Assembly: GCA_035771165.1 (NCBI GenBank)
Contig: JAWNZC010000265.1
Location: 2,444,001-2,508,000 of the forward strand
Reading direction: 5' to 3'
DNA: 64,000 nt
Origin: Paragorgia papillata
Lineage: Eukaryota > Cnidaria > Anthozoa > Scleralcyonacea > Coralliidae
Both the position numbers and the translations under genes were made by a program. The notes under the pieces were generated by a model. The model did not search any database. It was given only the letters and a program-made list of their open reading frames with translations, and was not told where the DNA came from. Each line of letters opens with the position of its first letter. The first letter of the stretch is position 1. Of this stretch, positions 1 through 11,300 are shown one piece after another.

Positions 1-873
1 ACAACATATGTAAATTTCAAAAAAATCGTATAGAATAGCGCCTGAGATAATTGTGTTTATATTGGAGGTAATCTGAAATATGCAAGGCAACCCCCGTCAT
101 GACGCCGCGCGCAATTTGTTTAAAGCTCGTCTGCGTCGTTCAAGGGTTTGTGCCACTCTGGCGACTTATACCAAATTAAAGAGCATGAAATTCTGTACAA
201 CATATGTAAATTTCAAAAAAATCGTATAGAATAGCGCCTGAGATAATTGTGTTTATATCTGAGGTAATCTGAGATATGCAACGCAACTCCCGTCAGTCGT
301 ATTAATAACGCCGCGCCGCAATTTGTTTAAAGCTCGACTGCGTCGTTCATCGGTCTGTGCCACTCTGGAGACTTATACCAGATTAAAGAGCATGAAATTC
401 TGTACACCATATGTAAATTTCAAAAAATTCGTATAGAATAGCGCCTGAGATAATTGTGTTTATATTTGAGGTAATCTGAAATATGCAAGCAACCCCCGTC
501 AGTTGTATTAATGACGCCGCGACGCAATTTGTTTAAAGCTCGCCTGCGTCGTTCATGGGTCTGTGCCACTCTGGCGACTTATGCCAAATTAAAGAGCATG
601 AAATTCTGTACAACGTATGTAAATTTCAAAAAATTTGTATAGAATAGCGGCTGAGATAATTGTGTTTATATTTGAGGTAATCAGAAATATACAAGGCAAC
701 CGCCGTCAGTCGTATTAATGACGCCGCGACGCAATTTGTTTAAAGCTCGCCTGCGTCGTTCATGGGTCTGTGCCACTCTGGCGACTTATAGCAGATTAAA
801 GAGCATGAAATTCTGTACAACATATGTAAATTTGAAGAAATCATATAAAATAGCGCCTGAGAAAATTGTGTTT
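1..873. repeat. Tandem repeat, ~206-bp unit, at least 4 copies
   Basis: The word ACAACATATGTAAATTT or a close variant recurs at 1, 197, 403, 610 and 817, so the period is 196-207 bp. Each unit carries the same internal landmarks: TAGAATAGCG, GAGATAATTGTGTTTATAT, a CGCCGCG stretch and CACTCTGG. Copies differ by scattered substitutions and small indels. The last copy degrades near 870 and the array runs off the left edge, so its true length is unknown. No coding capacity is apparent. Confidence 0.9.
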
Positions 874-1437
874 TTGTATGATATTCTGCAATAGCGACCA
901 CCTGATGAATATGGAGGTAACTTCGCAATAAGATGCGATAATTGAATCGACGGCTGAATTGAAGGCCGAATCGAAGGCTGAATCGAAGGCTGAATGTGGT
1001 GCATACTTCACAGTGGTTCGACATCGTCTTGTCAGTCGAACAAATTTATTAATATGGACAAACTACAAGTCATCCAGAAGATTATGGACTCAGACGATCG
1101 ATGGTTAGAAAAACAAGATAAGTATGGTGTTCTTTTTTATTTACATGTGTTAAATATTACGAATCTATTGATTCTTAAACAAGATTAACTTGGTGAGTTG
1201 GTGTCGGTCGCTCGGCATAATTCCATTCAGACTGCAAGATGGACTCGCTGTATTGCTTCCCGAAGGTGAACAGACGTAGAGTGAAGTATTTATCTGCCGT
1301 ACATTTGATTAATACACATCTAAGAATTCAATTGCATCTGCCACTGAAGAGCTTAGAGTCTGAGCTGCCAATCTAACGTTCATCTTATGCTTTTCAAATT
1401 TCAGGTGGTTGGAAGTCAGCTTATTCCAAGGATGGGA
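874..1437. other. Unique sequence without recognisable gene
   Basis: I see no supported gene here. A short run at 950-1000 repeats a 12-base word related to GAATCGAAGGCT four times. Short open frames have no recognisable similarity. Confidence 0.5.
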
Positions 1438-1785
1438 AATCTTCTTATATTATTTCTTCTTATATCTTCTTATATTATTTTAAGAAGATTTTATTTTTGA
1501 CCAAATTTCTTCTTATATCTTCTTATATTATTTTATTTTTCTATAGCTTTATAAAAGGGATTAAAATTGTAAAATCAGTAAATTTACTTAATTTAGTAAA
1601 TACTAAATAGTAATAGACTATAGTAGAATTAATCACTAAAATGACGTCATATCGTGACATCATTAAATTTTTGTTTGAATGTCGAAAATCTTCTTATATT
1701 GCCTTAGATCTTCTTATAATGAATATAAGAATTAAGAAGATTTTTTTTCTGAAAAAATCTTCTTATATCCATCTCTGGCTTATTC
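1438..1785. repeat. AT-rich low-complexity block rich in CTTCTTATAT words
   Basis: The decamer CTTCTTATAT and its reverse complement recur many times within 350 bp, separated by T- and A-rich sequence. This is low-complexity DNA immediately 3' of the THAP9-like pseudogene, which is on the minus strand. No gene is seen. Confidence 0.6.
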
Positions 1786-1801
1786 CCCATCTTCAATCCC
1801 T

Positions 1802-3519
1802 TCAATGAAGGAGCCAATGTGTTAATGCATTTCTGGCAAGCTTCAACATATGGCATGGGTTGCAGATTACAAAAACATCTTCTCCTGTGGTTGGGTGTTC
1901 GAATTTGGTAACCATCGAGTTGTACGTTGCACCAAATTTACAGCCCAGCTGCTGAAAAGTGCTCAAGTTGACTGATGTCCCATCTGTCGTTACAGACCAT
2001 ACCTTTAACTCAGCATCAGCTGCCATTTCTAGTGCCATCTTGACAAGTTGTGCCTGAACTGTCGATGATACCTTATCAGTTAGGAAGTAGCCAATAGGGC
2101 ATTTCCAATGACCTCAAGCACCAACCAAGAGGAAAACAAGTGCCTCTGAAGCCAATGTGTCAGGATCTTCTGGAATTGCTCCTCCCTGACCATAATCCAC
2201 AAAACCAGCATACCAATCATTCTTCTGGTCCCACATTGTCTGCTTTCTAATGGACATAGCATCAATGACAATGCAGCAATCTTTTTTGATGGATGCATTA
2301 TGGACTTGACTTGCTACTAGGGCTGTGAATGCTTCTTTAAAGAAATCTGGTTCACAGTTTACAGAGGATGACCATTTTCGAAGTAGGGATGGATTAGGTA
2401 ATGGGATGATAGATCTTACATACCGGTATGCCTTGGGTGAGTAGAAATACAGTGTCAGTGCAAATTATTTTACTTCATCAGAATATCTTCTTGCAGTTGG
2501 TGCACTAGTTAAATTTTCTTTTGCATCTTGGAAAATAGATAGTTGTAAATTGTCAAATGCTGCTTCTGACATGCCACGAGTGCTAGGTAGTGATGTTGAA
2601 AATACTGATGCTACTGTATTCTTTTTTAACCTGCAGGTCCCATTTGCTGATGGAGGGATAGTATAATCTAACCTTTCAAAATGATTGCTGCAGATCAAAC
2701 TGTATTGTGTTGCTTTCCACACTTTCCCAATGTTGTTTATTCTCCCACTTCTCAAGCAGAGCCTGATCTTTGAGAGGAAATCTACATTGTTATGAAAAGT
2801 GAAAAGGTGTAATTAAATTGCTATTTGTATATAGCTAAATGTAGCTAATATTTGTAATATAGCTAATGTATTAGAGGGGGGGGGGGGGTTCAGGGGGGGG
2901 GGCAATTGCCCTCCCAAAATATTTGAAAAAGGAAAATTTGGGCACTTCCTGCTGGGAATTTCAGGCAATTTTGATATGTATTGCTGTGAAATGTTCAAGC
3001 AAAATTCATGCATTTAACTAAGACTGAAAAATACAACTTAAAAATCAATATTTAACCCTAAATTTTTCGGGCAAAAGTCTCTGCTGCCCCCCCCCCCCCC
3101 CCCAAACAGAATTGGGCTGCTACGCCTATGAGCTTGGCATTTGGGCAACCATGTAATATGTATGCAGTGGGGCCAGGTTTAACAAAGGTGTACATCTATT
3201 GTTATTTTAATATAATTCCTATCATTCTTTGTGTACATAATAAATGAATCACCTTCATTATATTTGTTTAATTATTTCCTGTCTAAGGGCCTTTCCAGAG
3301 GTGAGTAAAATTGTATGGCATTAGTTAGAATATTATACTAGAGTGCATTCAGGACAGGAAAGAGTTAAATTATATACTATTATGGTGTATTACCTACTGC
3401 TAGTCTGTTGAATACAAAATAAACACTCACCTGTGAAAATAAATGTATGGCTTGTTTTCTTTGTCATCGCTACAATACCCATTACTTTTGCATCCACTAA
3501 TCACACAATTAATTGGCAT
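1802..3519 (-). pseudogene. THAP9 / P-element-like transposase pseudogene
   Basis: A THAP-type DNA-binding domain is followed by the RNase H-like catalytic region of P-element transposases. Exon 1 (3519-3431) begins MPINCVISGCKSNG, a THAP start with two cysteines, and ends at a CAG/GTGAGT donor. The acceptor lies at 2782-2783. Joining the two restores HRFPLKDQALL in phase, and ICSNHF supplies the THAP Cys and His. Catalytic-domain landmarks follow: VIDAMSIRK, GHWKCPIGYF, VTTDGTSVNL and FVICNPCHMLKLARN. Breaks seen are a frame change near 2740, another near 2465, and an in-frame TGA where CGA (Arg) would be expected before GHWKCPIGYF. The C-terminal part is missing after about 1802. G- and C-runs lie in the intron. 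The family call is firm; terminal repeats were not found. It could be a decayed element or a decayed domesticated gene. Confidence 0.85.
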
Positions 3520-4254
3520 GTTTTATAACAAATTTTTAAAAAATTAAAAAAAAAGTTAGAAATAGACTTATTTTTAACTGTAGAAAATATTAACAAGAAA
3601 ATACCAGAAAATTTTGCGCTCTGCCAAAAAGAAAAGTACTGGGGAGAGCTGAAGAATGGCAAATTTTTGTTTTTGTTCGTAAGTACTCATTTTTAGGCTT
3701 TTTACGGAAGTAAATGGCAAATTTGGACTATAAAAACTTAATCAAAGATAACTTTAATGAAGCTGCTGTCCATATTTTCCCTATGCTATGTCGAAAACCC
3801 TTAAGATATCCAAGCAAAACGAGAGTGAACTGAAGTTTCTGCGCGGTTTTTCGCCCGGACTTTTTCCCATTTGTTTAATAACTTTGTTATTTGTGAAGAG
3901 CTGTCTCAGAAAGTCACTTCAGCTGAAAGACTACTTGCTCTAGTTTGTTAGGGGCATAGAAATGCTGTTCCTATACGTAAAAATATTGTGAAACTTGGCA
4001 GAAAATAACGGTGTTTTTCGTACTGTATTTTCGTAAAAGGGACTGGGGCATACCTACATGTCAGCCTCCATGAACCTCCATGTTTGGCTTCAAAATTCCT
4101 GCCCGAGTTATCGTTCCAGTGGGCTAAATCCACTCATGACGATTGCAGTTTTACTCATAGCCACTAAAAACGCGCGAAATTTCAACCAATTGGAAAGCAG
4201 AAGTCTTTAGTGGTTACCTGGCCCATATTCTTTGATTGGGCCAGGGTACCAGGC
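3520..4254. other. No gene recognised
   Basis: Sequence upstream of the THAP9-like pseudogene. It probably includes that gene's old promoter or element end, but no motif could be assigned. Short open frames on both strands lack recognisable domains. Confidence 0.4.
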
Positions 4255-5090
4255 TACCTCGCTGCCTCCTCCACAGGCCCTATTGCATCATGGACAGGTC
4301 ACACACGCCGAATTTAGGGCCTGCAATTGCAAGATCCTGTAAAAAATTTGGCAAAACTTGGCACGGAATAAATTTGCGTAATTAACTACCATTGTTAATA
4401 GCCATGGCATATATCCGAAGATTTTGAAGGCCATTGAAGACTTATGACATACGAATCCTAGCTTTAAAATGCAGGAATTGTTGAAGAAAGCAATTACGGT
4501 TGAACTTTGTCAACTTTCGACCGGAATAATCAACGAAAATACACTTTAGTCTACCCAGAGACTCTTTGGTTTATACTTTTTCGGTTTCCACAACAACTGA
4601 AACTTGAATTACGCTACACTATAGCCTACAATTTAACAAAATTAAATCTCATTAACTCTTGGTCAGTTGACAGTCTTCGATAGCTAAATAAACCAAAAAA
4701 AAAACAATACGAAAAACCTGTTACTTTCCTGACCGTCGAATTTGCTTTTGTTCGGCAGATATTTTTCCCTTCAATTCCTTTTTGTCGCTAAAAATATTAT
4801 TGGCAGGAGGTCGGTAATTCTAAAACATATTGGTTTCTTCATTGTCATGATCTGTAAGAAAGTTTAGACCGAATTTCCTTGTGGGTCACGGGGTTTAAAG
4901 AACTTGGACGTACGTTTGTTGAACAGCGGCCGGAAACTTGCAGGCCCTCTCAAAACTATCGCCTCTAGGGCCTAGTCTCGCTGTGCATAATGGGATCGGT
5001 CACCATTTTGTATACGGCAGGATCTTGCAGGCCCTCTCAAAAGTGTGACCTGTCCATGATGCAATGAGGGCCTGTGGAGGAGGCAGACCT
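4255..5090. mobile_element. Inverted-repeat element (non-autonomous DNA transposon candidate)
   Basis: The left end near 4262-4315 contains GCCTCCTCCACAGGCCCT, then GCATCATGGACAGGTCACAC. The right end near 5036-5086 carries the reverse complement with one extra base. Arms are about 50-60 bp, followed by a further shared GATCTTGCAGG-like stretch. The roughly 720-bp interior has no recognised coding region. The element abuts a gag relic on the right. No clear target duplication was identified, so the boundaries are approximate. Confidence 0.6.
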
Positions 5091-5103
5091 AACGTAACTC
5101 TTC

Positions 5104-5504
5104 TTTGGTCAAGGCGTCAATAAAGTGATCCCTAGCCAACACTTCTTGAAGCTCCAGCAAAGCGTCAGGGTAGGCCCTAGCTTCTCGTCAGATTCTCGAT
5201 TGCTTCAACCAACTCGGGCAAACATTCATCTTTTCTTTGCAACCGCGTCTTTAGCTTTGCCCGGGCAAGCTCCGACTGGTGCGAGACTCTAAATCGACTC
5301 GACAAGGCAGCAACCAGTATCTTGTAGTCTCCGCGATCTTGCTCGGATAAATTGCTCAAAATCAATGTCGCGGTGCCCTGCAGCGATGTGGCCAGAAACG
5401 AAGCCTTTTCAACGTCGTTCCACGCATTCATATCGAATTGGGCCAGAAATGCTTCCCAAGAAGACTTTCCATCAAAGGTGGGGGTGGGTGCTGTACTGGT
5501 CTTC
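5104..5504 (-). pseudogene. Retrotransposon gag-like fragment
   Basis: Read on the minus strand this gives PTFDGKSSWEAFLAQFD, then MNAWNDVEKASFLATSLQG, a region with GDYKILVAALSSRF, and AYPDALLELQEVLARDHF. This is the layout of the capsid part of LTR-retrotransposon Gag proteins. One frame change lies near 5175-5180, just before AYPDALLELQ. The fragment stops abruptly near 5100 against the adjacent inverted-repeat element, so the rest of gag and all of pol are missing here. A candidate LTR lies 40 bp upstream on the same strand. Confidence 0.65.
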
Positions 5505-5543
5505 TAGCCGGCCCCTTCCTTTCACCAACTGACAGCTACTTAG

Positions 5544-5701
5544 TGTGCCGCCCTAGCGTTCATTTGAATTGTAAATAGCGAATACTTGATATAAATAGCG
5601 TGTGTATTTTCAGACTGAATTATTATAGTCAGAAGTGAAAAGTAATAAAAGTGTGTGCAAACAACACCACGGTCTCTGACTTAGTAGCCTAGCACGGTAC
5701 A
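5544..5701 (-). repeat. Candidate short LTR upstream of gag relic
   Basis: On the minus strand this 158-bp segment starts TGTACC and ends GGCACA. It contains a TATA-like word and an A/T-rich polyadenylation-like word, and sits just upstream of the gag relic. No partner LTR is visible because the element is truncated, so the assignment rests on position and terminal TG..CA. Confidence 0.4.
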
Positions 5702-6035
5702 GTATGTACACATTTTTTCAATTCTTTTAATTATATTTAAATACAGCAGACTTAAATTACAAATAACTATCACTTAATGTATCTGAATATAATTGGCAAG
5801 GCTTTTGACTGCATACACAGTATATACTACATACATTATGACTGTGTTGATGTTTGGTAAACAAATTTATGATAAATCACTGTCACTATAAATCATGCTT
5901 CTTACTGCGACAAAGCTGTCAGTGGAATCTGGAGTGTCTGATATGTTATGGCAAAGCAAGCGCCAAACAAATAGGCAGTGACTAAATAAATACCAGAAAT
6001 GGTATGTAACAGATGTTTACGGTTGTTGCTCGCCA
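5702..6035. other. No gene recognised
   Basis: AT-rich sequence between the LTR relic and a LINE 3' end. I see no supported feature. Confidence 0.4.
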
Positions 6036-6524
6036 ATGTTGAGATCGTACTGCGCACATAGTACGTTGGCGCCTGTAGAGGTACCACTATTGTTCCAAAA
6101 GACTAATTGTGTAATTAATATTTCAACACGGTCTTCACAAACTGATATTAAAGTAGAAAATGTAAAAACCGAAAAATCCAAATCTAAAATAACCTACAGC
6201 GGAGCTATACTCTCTATAATTCGCTTCCAATATACCTAAAAGAAATTGAAAATTATTCTTATATATACCACATTCAAATACAAACTGAAAGAATTTTTTC
6301 TGACAATGGTTGATGAGGTTGATCATCTAGAGGACCTTTCCTGCAATAAATGTAAACATGTTGTCCGATGTAATTGTAACTCGATGTAATTGTAACTTGT
6401 TTTAAAAACTGTAAATAGACTAGTTATCATTTAATTGTATATATTTTGTGAGGGCCATCGTTGATAATACCTATGCTGGTAAAGATGTCACCCTTCTTTT
6501 TCAAATGATTAATAATAATAATAA
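6036..6524 (+). mobile_element. LINE 3' end remnant
   Basis: Around 6150-6250 frames on the plus strand give a degraded ORF2 C-terminus (SKITYSGAIL followed in a shifted frame by LPIYLKEIENYS). This resembles the 'FSYRGA..WNSLP' tail of CR1/L2-type LINE ORF2 proteins. A 3' UTR follows and ends in a short (AAT)n tail at 6508-6524. The copy is strongly 5'-truncated and non-functional. Confidence 0.5.
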
Positions 6525-6715
6525 TACGATAGGTAAACCGGTAATTCTTTATCTCGTTTGTCACATGCACAGTTACCTGTCCTTCCTTAAGAATTTTTAA
6601 ACGCAACCTGATAATAACTATCTTAGTCATGGAGTTGTGTTCACGCTGTAAAAGTAATGTCTAAATTAGACTCTTAGTAAAATCGAAGAAATAAGTGTCC
6701 ATCCATGCCGGTACG

Positions 6716-6908
6716 TGTTATGTTTTTATGTTTTTATGGTTGATCTTGATGTATATATATAACAGCAGCTTTTCCGTGCTCTGTTGAGCGTATGATAATA
6801 ATGAGAGTGATTATCTATGATATTACAAATATGTTTGGCATGGTTATAGCGTGATTAATGACTAACTGACAGTAACTAGTAATGATTGTCATAACTAATA
6901 TCACTACA
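6716..6908 (-). repeat. 3' LTR of the gypsy element (193 bp)
   Basis: In minus orientation it begins TGTAGTGATATTAG and ends CATAAAAACATAACA, with TG..CA termini and an internal TATATATA promoter-like word. The full-length match at 54,346-54,524 fixes both ends. Confidence 0.8.
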
Positions 6909-6924
6909 TCCCCCTTTCCGTGGG
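6909..6924 (-). promoter_or_regulatory. Polypurine tract of the gypsy element
   Basis: Minus-strand sequence GGAAAGGGGGA lies immediately 5' of the 3' LTR. This is the expected position of the plus-strand DNA primer in LTR retrotransposons. Confidence 0.65.
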
Positions 6925-7040
6925 AAATGATTTTAACCAATTATATAATCCTGCTCGGTTTTACTATAAGAATAATAAGGGTTTTTTAATATATGTTCCT
7001 TCTCAGTCGTGTTCGTACTTAAGTTTATTGTTGAGTCAGT

Positions 7041-8340
7041 TCATTTGTAGTGGTCAGGTGGTTTTATTACCCTCCCGCTTCTCGTCATTATCGTTCCAGG
7101 TGGATGTCGTCTGGTGGTTCTCTGCTGGGCACCGGGTTCCTTTGTTGGTGAGGTGGTGGTGTTAGTGGTGGGCAGTGGAGTTGGTACATTCCTTATATGT
7201 ATTCGATTGCGTCGTAATTCTCCTCCTGCCTGTGTCGTCACACGGTATGATCTTGGCACGTTCTCCAGCTTATCTTTAATGACTGCTGGGCTCCATTTGT
7301 GGGTTGTTGGATCTTGAATAGTTATGGCTTGTCCTGGTTGGAGTGGTGGTAGAGGCCTGACGTGTCGATCCTGGAAGTATTTTTGTACTTCTTGTCTATG
7401 TGCTATAACCTAGTTATGACGTCGTCGCTATTGTTCTCTCTAGCGATCTTGCGCGGAAGATTGTCTTGGACGTTTCTTCCTAGAAGGAGCTCTGCCGGGG
7501 ATGGTAGCTTATTGTCGATGGACGTGGCGCGTAGACAGAGGAGAGCAATGTTTGTATCCGAATGCGTCTTCTTGGCTTTGGCTAGCAGTGTCTTTACCGT
7601 CTTCACTTGACTTTCGATAAATCCATTGCTACGTGGATAGTGAGGTGAGCTGGTAACGTGTTCGAATCCTTACTCCTTTGCAAACTCTTCGTAGTCGTTG
7701 CTGAAGTAATGCGGGCCGTTATCAGACCTGACAATCTTGGGAACTCCCTGCTCACTGAATATTTGCTTCAACATCCCGATGACGGTCTTGCCGTTATTTT
7801 GTCCCCTCGGCATTTTTCTCACGAACGGATATTTTGAATAATATAGTCCGATACCAGCAAGTATTCTGAATCATCTAGGTAGAACAGGTCATGGCAATAG
7901 TGTGCCATCAGTCGATGTGGAACTTCTGTCTGGGTTATAGGTTCTTTGCACTGCGTTGGCTGGAACTCTTGGCATACTCTGCAGGATTAGTGATGTTGTT
8001 GATGTCTTCGTTTATGTTTTTCCAGAATACCGATGTTCTAGCTCGAAGTTTTGTTTTCTCTGCGCCCTGTTGTGCTGCATGGAGCTTGTGTAGGACTTCT
8101 CCTTGGAGTTGTGTTGGCACGATTACCCTGTGACCTTTCATCATTATTCCATTATCGATGGATATTTCATCTCTGTAAGACCAGTATGGCTTGACTTTCT
8201 GAGGGACTTGGTTGATCATAGTTGGCCAACCTTCGTAAACAACTTTCTTGAGAGCCGCTAGCTCCTCGTCGTTACTCGTATTCTGTTTGATCTTCTCGAT
8301 CATCTCGCTGCTGAACTGGGGGCATACTTCATGAATTTGT
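7041..8340 (-). pseudogene. gypsy integrase and polyprotein C-terminus
   Basis: The N-terminal zinc-binding region lies at about 8150-7940 (HKLHAAQQGAEKTKLRARTS), followed by the core. VRSDNGPHYFSNDYEEF supplies the second catalytic Asp, and HYPRSNGFIESQVKTVK supplies the catalytic Glu. The first catalytic Asp segment is disrupted. The C-terminus reads TRSGRVIKPPDHYK before the stop at 7041, typical of gypsy polyprotein ends. In-frame stops and frame changes at about 7945, 7670 and 7400 break it. It would have joined element cDNA to host DNA. Confidence 0.8.
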
Positions 8341-8344
8341 ACGT

Positions 8345-9720
8345 TCATGTTTCTGACCGGAAGCTTCTCTTCTGGGGATAGTCTTGATAAGGCATCAGCC
8401 AGCAGCATATCCTTTGCCTGGCATATTTGATGGTCAAGCCGTCATACGGTTGAAGTCTAAGTAGCATTCTCTGGAGACGCGGTGGTGCGGTTGTTAGGTG
8501 TTTCAGGTGGATGCTCTCTAGCGGTTTGTGGTCACTGTGGACGATGACTGAATTTCCAAACAGGTATGTGTGGGATCGTTCGCAACCATATATCACCGCT
8601 AGCATCTTTCTTTATATGTTTACATATCTGGTCTCCACATCAGTCAGTGCTTTACTTGCAAAGGCTACGGGCTTTCCCTCTTGTATTAGTGCTGCTCCGA
8701 GACCTTGGGTTGATGCGTCTATTGAAGTGTGACTTCTTTGGCGTTGTCAAAATAGGTGAGGGTAATTTCGTCACTGATGGCTTCCTTGACTTGATCGAAT
8801 GCCATTTGGTAGTTTGCATTCCATTGGAATGTGTTCTTCTCTTTCAGGATTTCTCTGAGCGGTGCTGTGAGAGTGCTGAGATTAAGATTTGCTATGAATG
8901 GTCCCATATATGTGGCTAGACCTAGGATGGTCTGGAGCTCGCGGCGGTCGGTTGGCTTCTTCATTTGTTTTAGTGCGGATACTTTTGCCGGGTCGGGTTT
9001 GACACCTTCTTCACCGTATATCACTCCAAAGAACTTGATCTGATTCTGTTTTATGAAGCACTTGTCTCGGTTGAGCTTTAAGCCTGTTTCTTGGCATCTC
9101 TTCATCATACCATGTATTATGTATAGGTTTCGATCGTATTCTTCGGTGGGTTTTCCAAAGACTACTACGTCGTCTGCGATTCCTACGACGCCTTGACATC
9201 TCTCAAACGTCTGATCGATTTTTGACTGGAAGACGTCTTGTGACATTTTCAAACCAAATGGCATGCGCTTGAATCGGTATCTGCCGAATGGCGAGTTGAA
9301 TGCGGTCAGGTAGCTGGATGGCTTGTCGAGGGCTATATCCAGTAACCGCTTTTGGCGTCTAGGATAGAGAAGTACTTGGCGCCGGTGAGCTTGGGAAGAA
9401 TTTCCTCTAGGGTTGGAGTAACGTGGTGATCTCTTTGTATTGCAGCGTTTAGATCTTTGGGATCTAGGCAGATTCTTAATCGGCCGTTCGGTTTGCGTTT
9501 ATACACTAGACGTTAACTCATGCGGTTGGCTCGCCTTCTCGTACTTGTTATGATGTCGTGCTCCACCATTTCATCCAGCTCACGCTTAATGTCGTCTTTG
9601 AGGGTAATGGGTGCGCGACGAGGTGGGTGGATGACTGGTGCTACTGTTGGGTCCAGAGTGATGTGGTACTCCCCCTGGAACTTGCCGATTCTGTCGAAAC
9701 ACTTCGGGAATTGTGTGATT
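8345..9720 (-). pseudogene. gypsy reverse transcriptase and RNase H
   Basis: RT fingers and palm are recognisable: RKPNGRLRICLDPKDLNAAI, KYFSILDAKSGYW (first catalytic Asp), MPFGLKMSQDVFQ and GIADDVVVFG. The last is the catalytic box, with IADD instead of the usual YVDD or YADD. The connection domain YLGV-like segment reads FFGVIYGEEGVKPDPAK. RNase H follows with EMLAVIYGCERSHTYLFG, HSDHKPLESI and ADALSRLSP. An in-frame TAA at about 9510, a frame change after SGYW near 9340 and others near 8720 and 8400 make it inactive. Confidence 0.85.
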
Positions 9721-9792
9721 AGGTGATTTTTGTCTTTGTCTGTTATTCTGATAGCTGCATCTGGCTTGGCGTTCTCGTTCTTAGATGGTGTT

Positions 9793-10152
9793 TCACTCTT
9801 TTGTTTTGTTGTTTCCTCGACAGAACAGTTCAGGGTTATGAGTTTCAGCTCCAGTGCAGTTGGTAGACCGATGATGGTTCGTCGGTGACGTAAAAAGTAG
9901 CGGTTGTGCTGTCCCTTCGTGTGCGCATTTCAGTATGTCACAGGTGCCGAAGTGTGGTATTAGCGTTCCGCCGTATGCTGTCAGGGTAGTGCTCGATTTA
10001 TCTAAGGCGCTGGCTTTGGGTTTCCCGTCTTCCTTTACGTCTTGTGGGAACATGTTACGATATATTCTTATCGGTATTATGTTTGCTTGTGCGCCAGTGT
10101 CGAGTTTCGCTTTTAGTTGCGCGTTCCGGTTTTTCGTGTTCGGTAGCGTCAT
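9793..10152 (-). pseudogene. gypsy aspartic protease
   Basis: Contains the retropepsin active-site motif LDTGAQANIIPIRIY, followed by a flap-like region with YGGTLIPHFGTC. It sits between the gag knuckle and RT as expected, where it would have cut the polyprotein. The downstream end is out of frame. Confidence 0.8.
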
Positions 10153-10201
10153 ATTGACTGTGACGAGTGCTTCGTCTTTTGTCTCGCTTGATTGACCCGG
10201 G

Positions 10202-10910
10202 GTGATGCTGTTTACTCTTTTTGCGTTTCGAATTGCTCGCTTAACTCGTCATTTTTTTGGAATTCGTGAACTCGTCTGTTGCTGTGGTAACGTTGATTAT
10301 TCGTGCGTGATTTCACGGTGGCGTTTTTCTTCCGTTTCCACTTTGGTTCTTGTATTTGGGCTGATCTGGTTCATTTCTCTTCGTTTTTTGCCTGCCGACC
10401 TTGCTCCAATGGTTCGGTTTGGAACAGAAGTGGCAGAACTCATGACGAAGTTTTCGCCACATCGCTACGACCAAAACCTCGTCAAAACATACAAAAAATA
10501 CGAAGAATTATAGAAAATATACTTCCTTACCTTTATAAAGTTTTGTTTTTACGATAATATTTGATATGTACAACATCTCAGTGATAAATGTTTTCAGTAT
10601 TATGCTCTTTTGTTTGTCTCGAAAACTACCGACCCCATTTTGGGAAAAAATCAACAGTTCAATGAATCAACAAATTCTAAAATCTCATACTTCAAAATGA
10701 CAACTCCGAGGGAGAGACTGAAACGAGTAAAGTCAGCAGTGTTGAATAAGTACCAGTCTCTTTTCCAAAACTACTTTTGAAGAACAATTTCTTGTGATGC
10801 AATAGTCACCGCGCCAGTCACTTCGTTCTTGGGGCTAGATGTTTCTCGAATTTCTCCCATATTGCTTTTGGCTTATTTTTTTCGTCTTCGTCCTATGTGG
10901 CGCCAAGTGT
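10202..10910 (-). pseudogene. gypsy gag relic with zinc knuckle
   Basis: Two segments are readable on the minus strand. One near 10,880-10,830 reads KPKAIWEKFEKHLAPRT, capsid-like. One near 10,440-10,400 reads CHFCSKPNHWSKVG, a CCHC knuckle whose final Cys position has been lost. Stops and frame changes lie between them. The relic ends near 10,905; no LTR follows. Confidence 0.6.
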
Positions 10911-11162
10911 AAATATATTATTTAGCAAAATACTTGTCATATTTTCCATTATATACAAATATGTGATTGAAAAGAAACGCTTATTTATATATAATAAATT
11001 TGAGCGGACTTCATTATTTACAAATAATTAAGTTTTTCAAGTTATGATTTATATATAATTAAAGTTGCAATATTATTATTTACTAATAATCAAACGTGTT
11101 AATAAATTATTTGTAAATAATTATGTTTTGTAAAAATATTATTTACATGTTATTTATATATA
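10911..11162. other. AT-rich sequence, repeated elsewhere in the window
   Basis: No gene. The stretch 11,006-11,060 recurs in reverse orientation at about 28,376-28,428, next to the LTR fragment upstream of the phosphodiesterase-like gene. Both may therefore be parts of one repeat family. Confidence 0.45.
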
Positions 11163-11300
11163 AGGCCACGTCCACACGTATACGTTTTTCTAGCGTTCTC
11201 ATATTGTTTCAGGTAATGAGACCATTGTTTTCTGCTCCCCTGAGGACCGAGAACAATATAAAAACGCTATGAAAACGCATACGTGCATGTGGACATGGTC
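11163..11300. mobile_element. MITE, ~138 bp
   Basis: The ends are imperfect inverted repeats: GCCACGTCCACACGTATACG on the left and the complement of ACGTGCATGTGGACATGG on the right. The palindromic arms continue inward (AGCGTTCTC versus GAGAACAATA). There is no coding capacity, so this is a non-autonomous DNA transposon. Confidence 0.65.

Larger units (their letters stand above)
6716..10910 (-). mobile_element. Degenerate Ty3/gypsy LTR retrotransposon, 5'-truncated
   Basis: On the minus strand, in order: gag relic with CCHC-like knuckle (10.9-10.2 kb), aspartic protease (10.15-9.8 kb), RT and RNase H (9.7-8.35 kb), integrase (8.3-7.04 kb), polypurine tract and 3' LTR (6908-6716). PR-RT-RH-IN order defines Ty3/gypsy. 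Several stops and frame changes show it is dead. No 5' LTR is seen beyond 10,910. A separate solo copy of the same LTR lies at 54,346-54,524, and an LTR fragment lies at 28,435-28,474. Confidence 0.85.
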
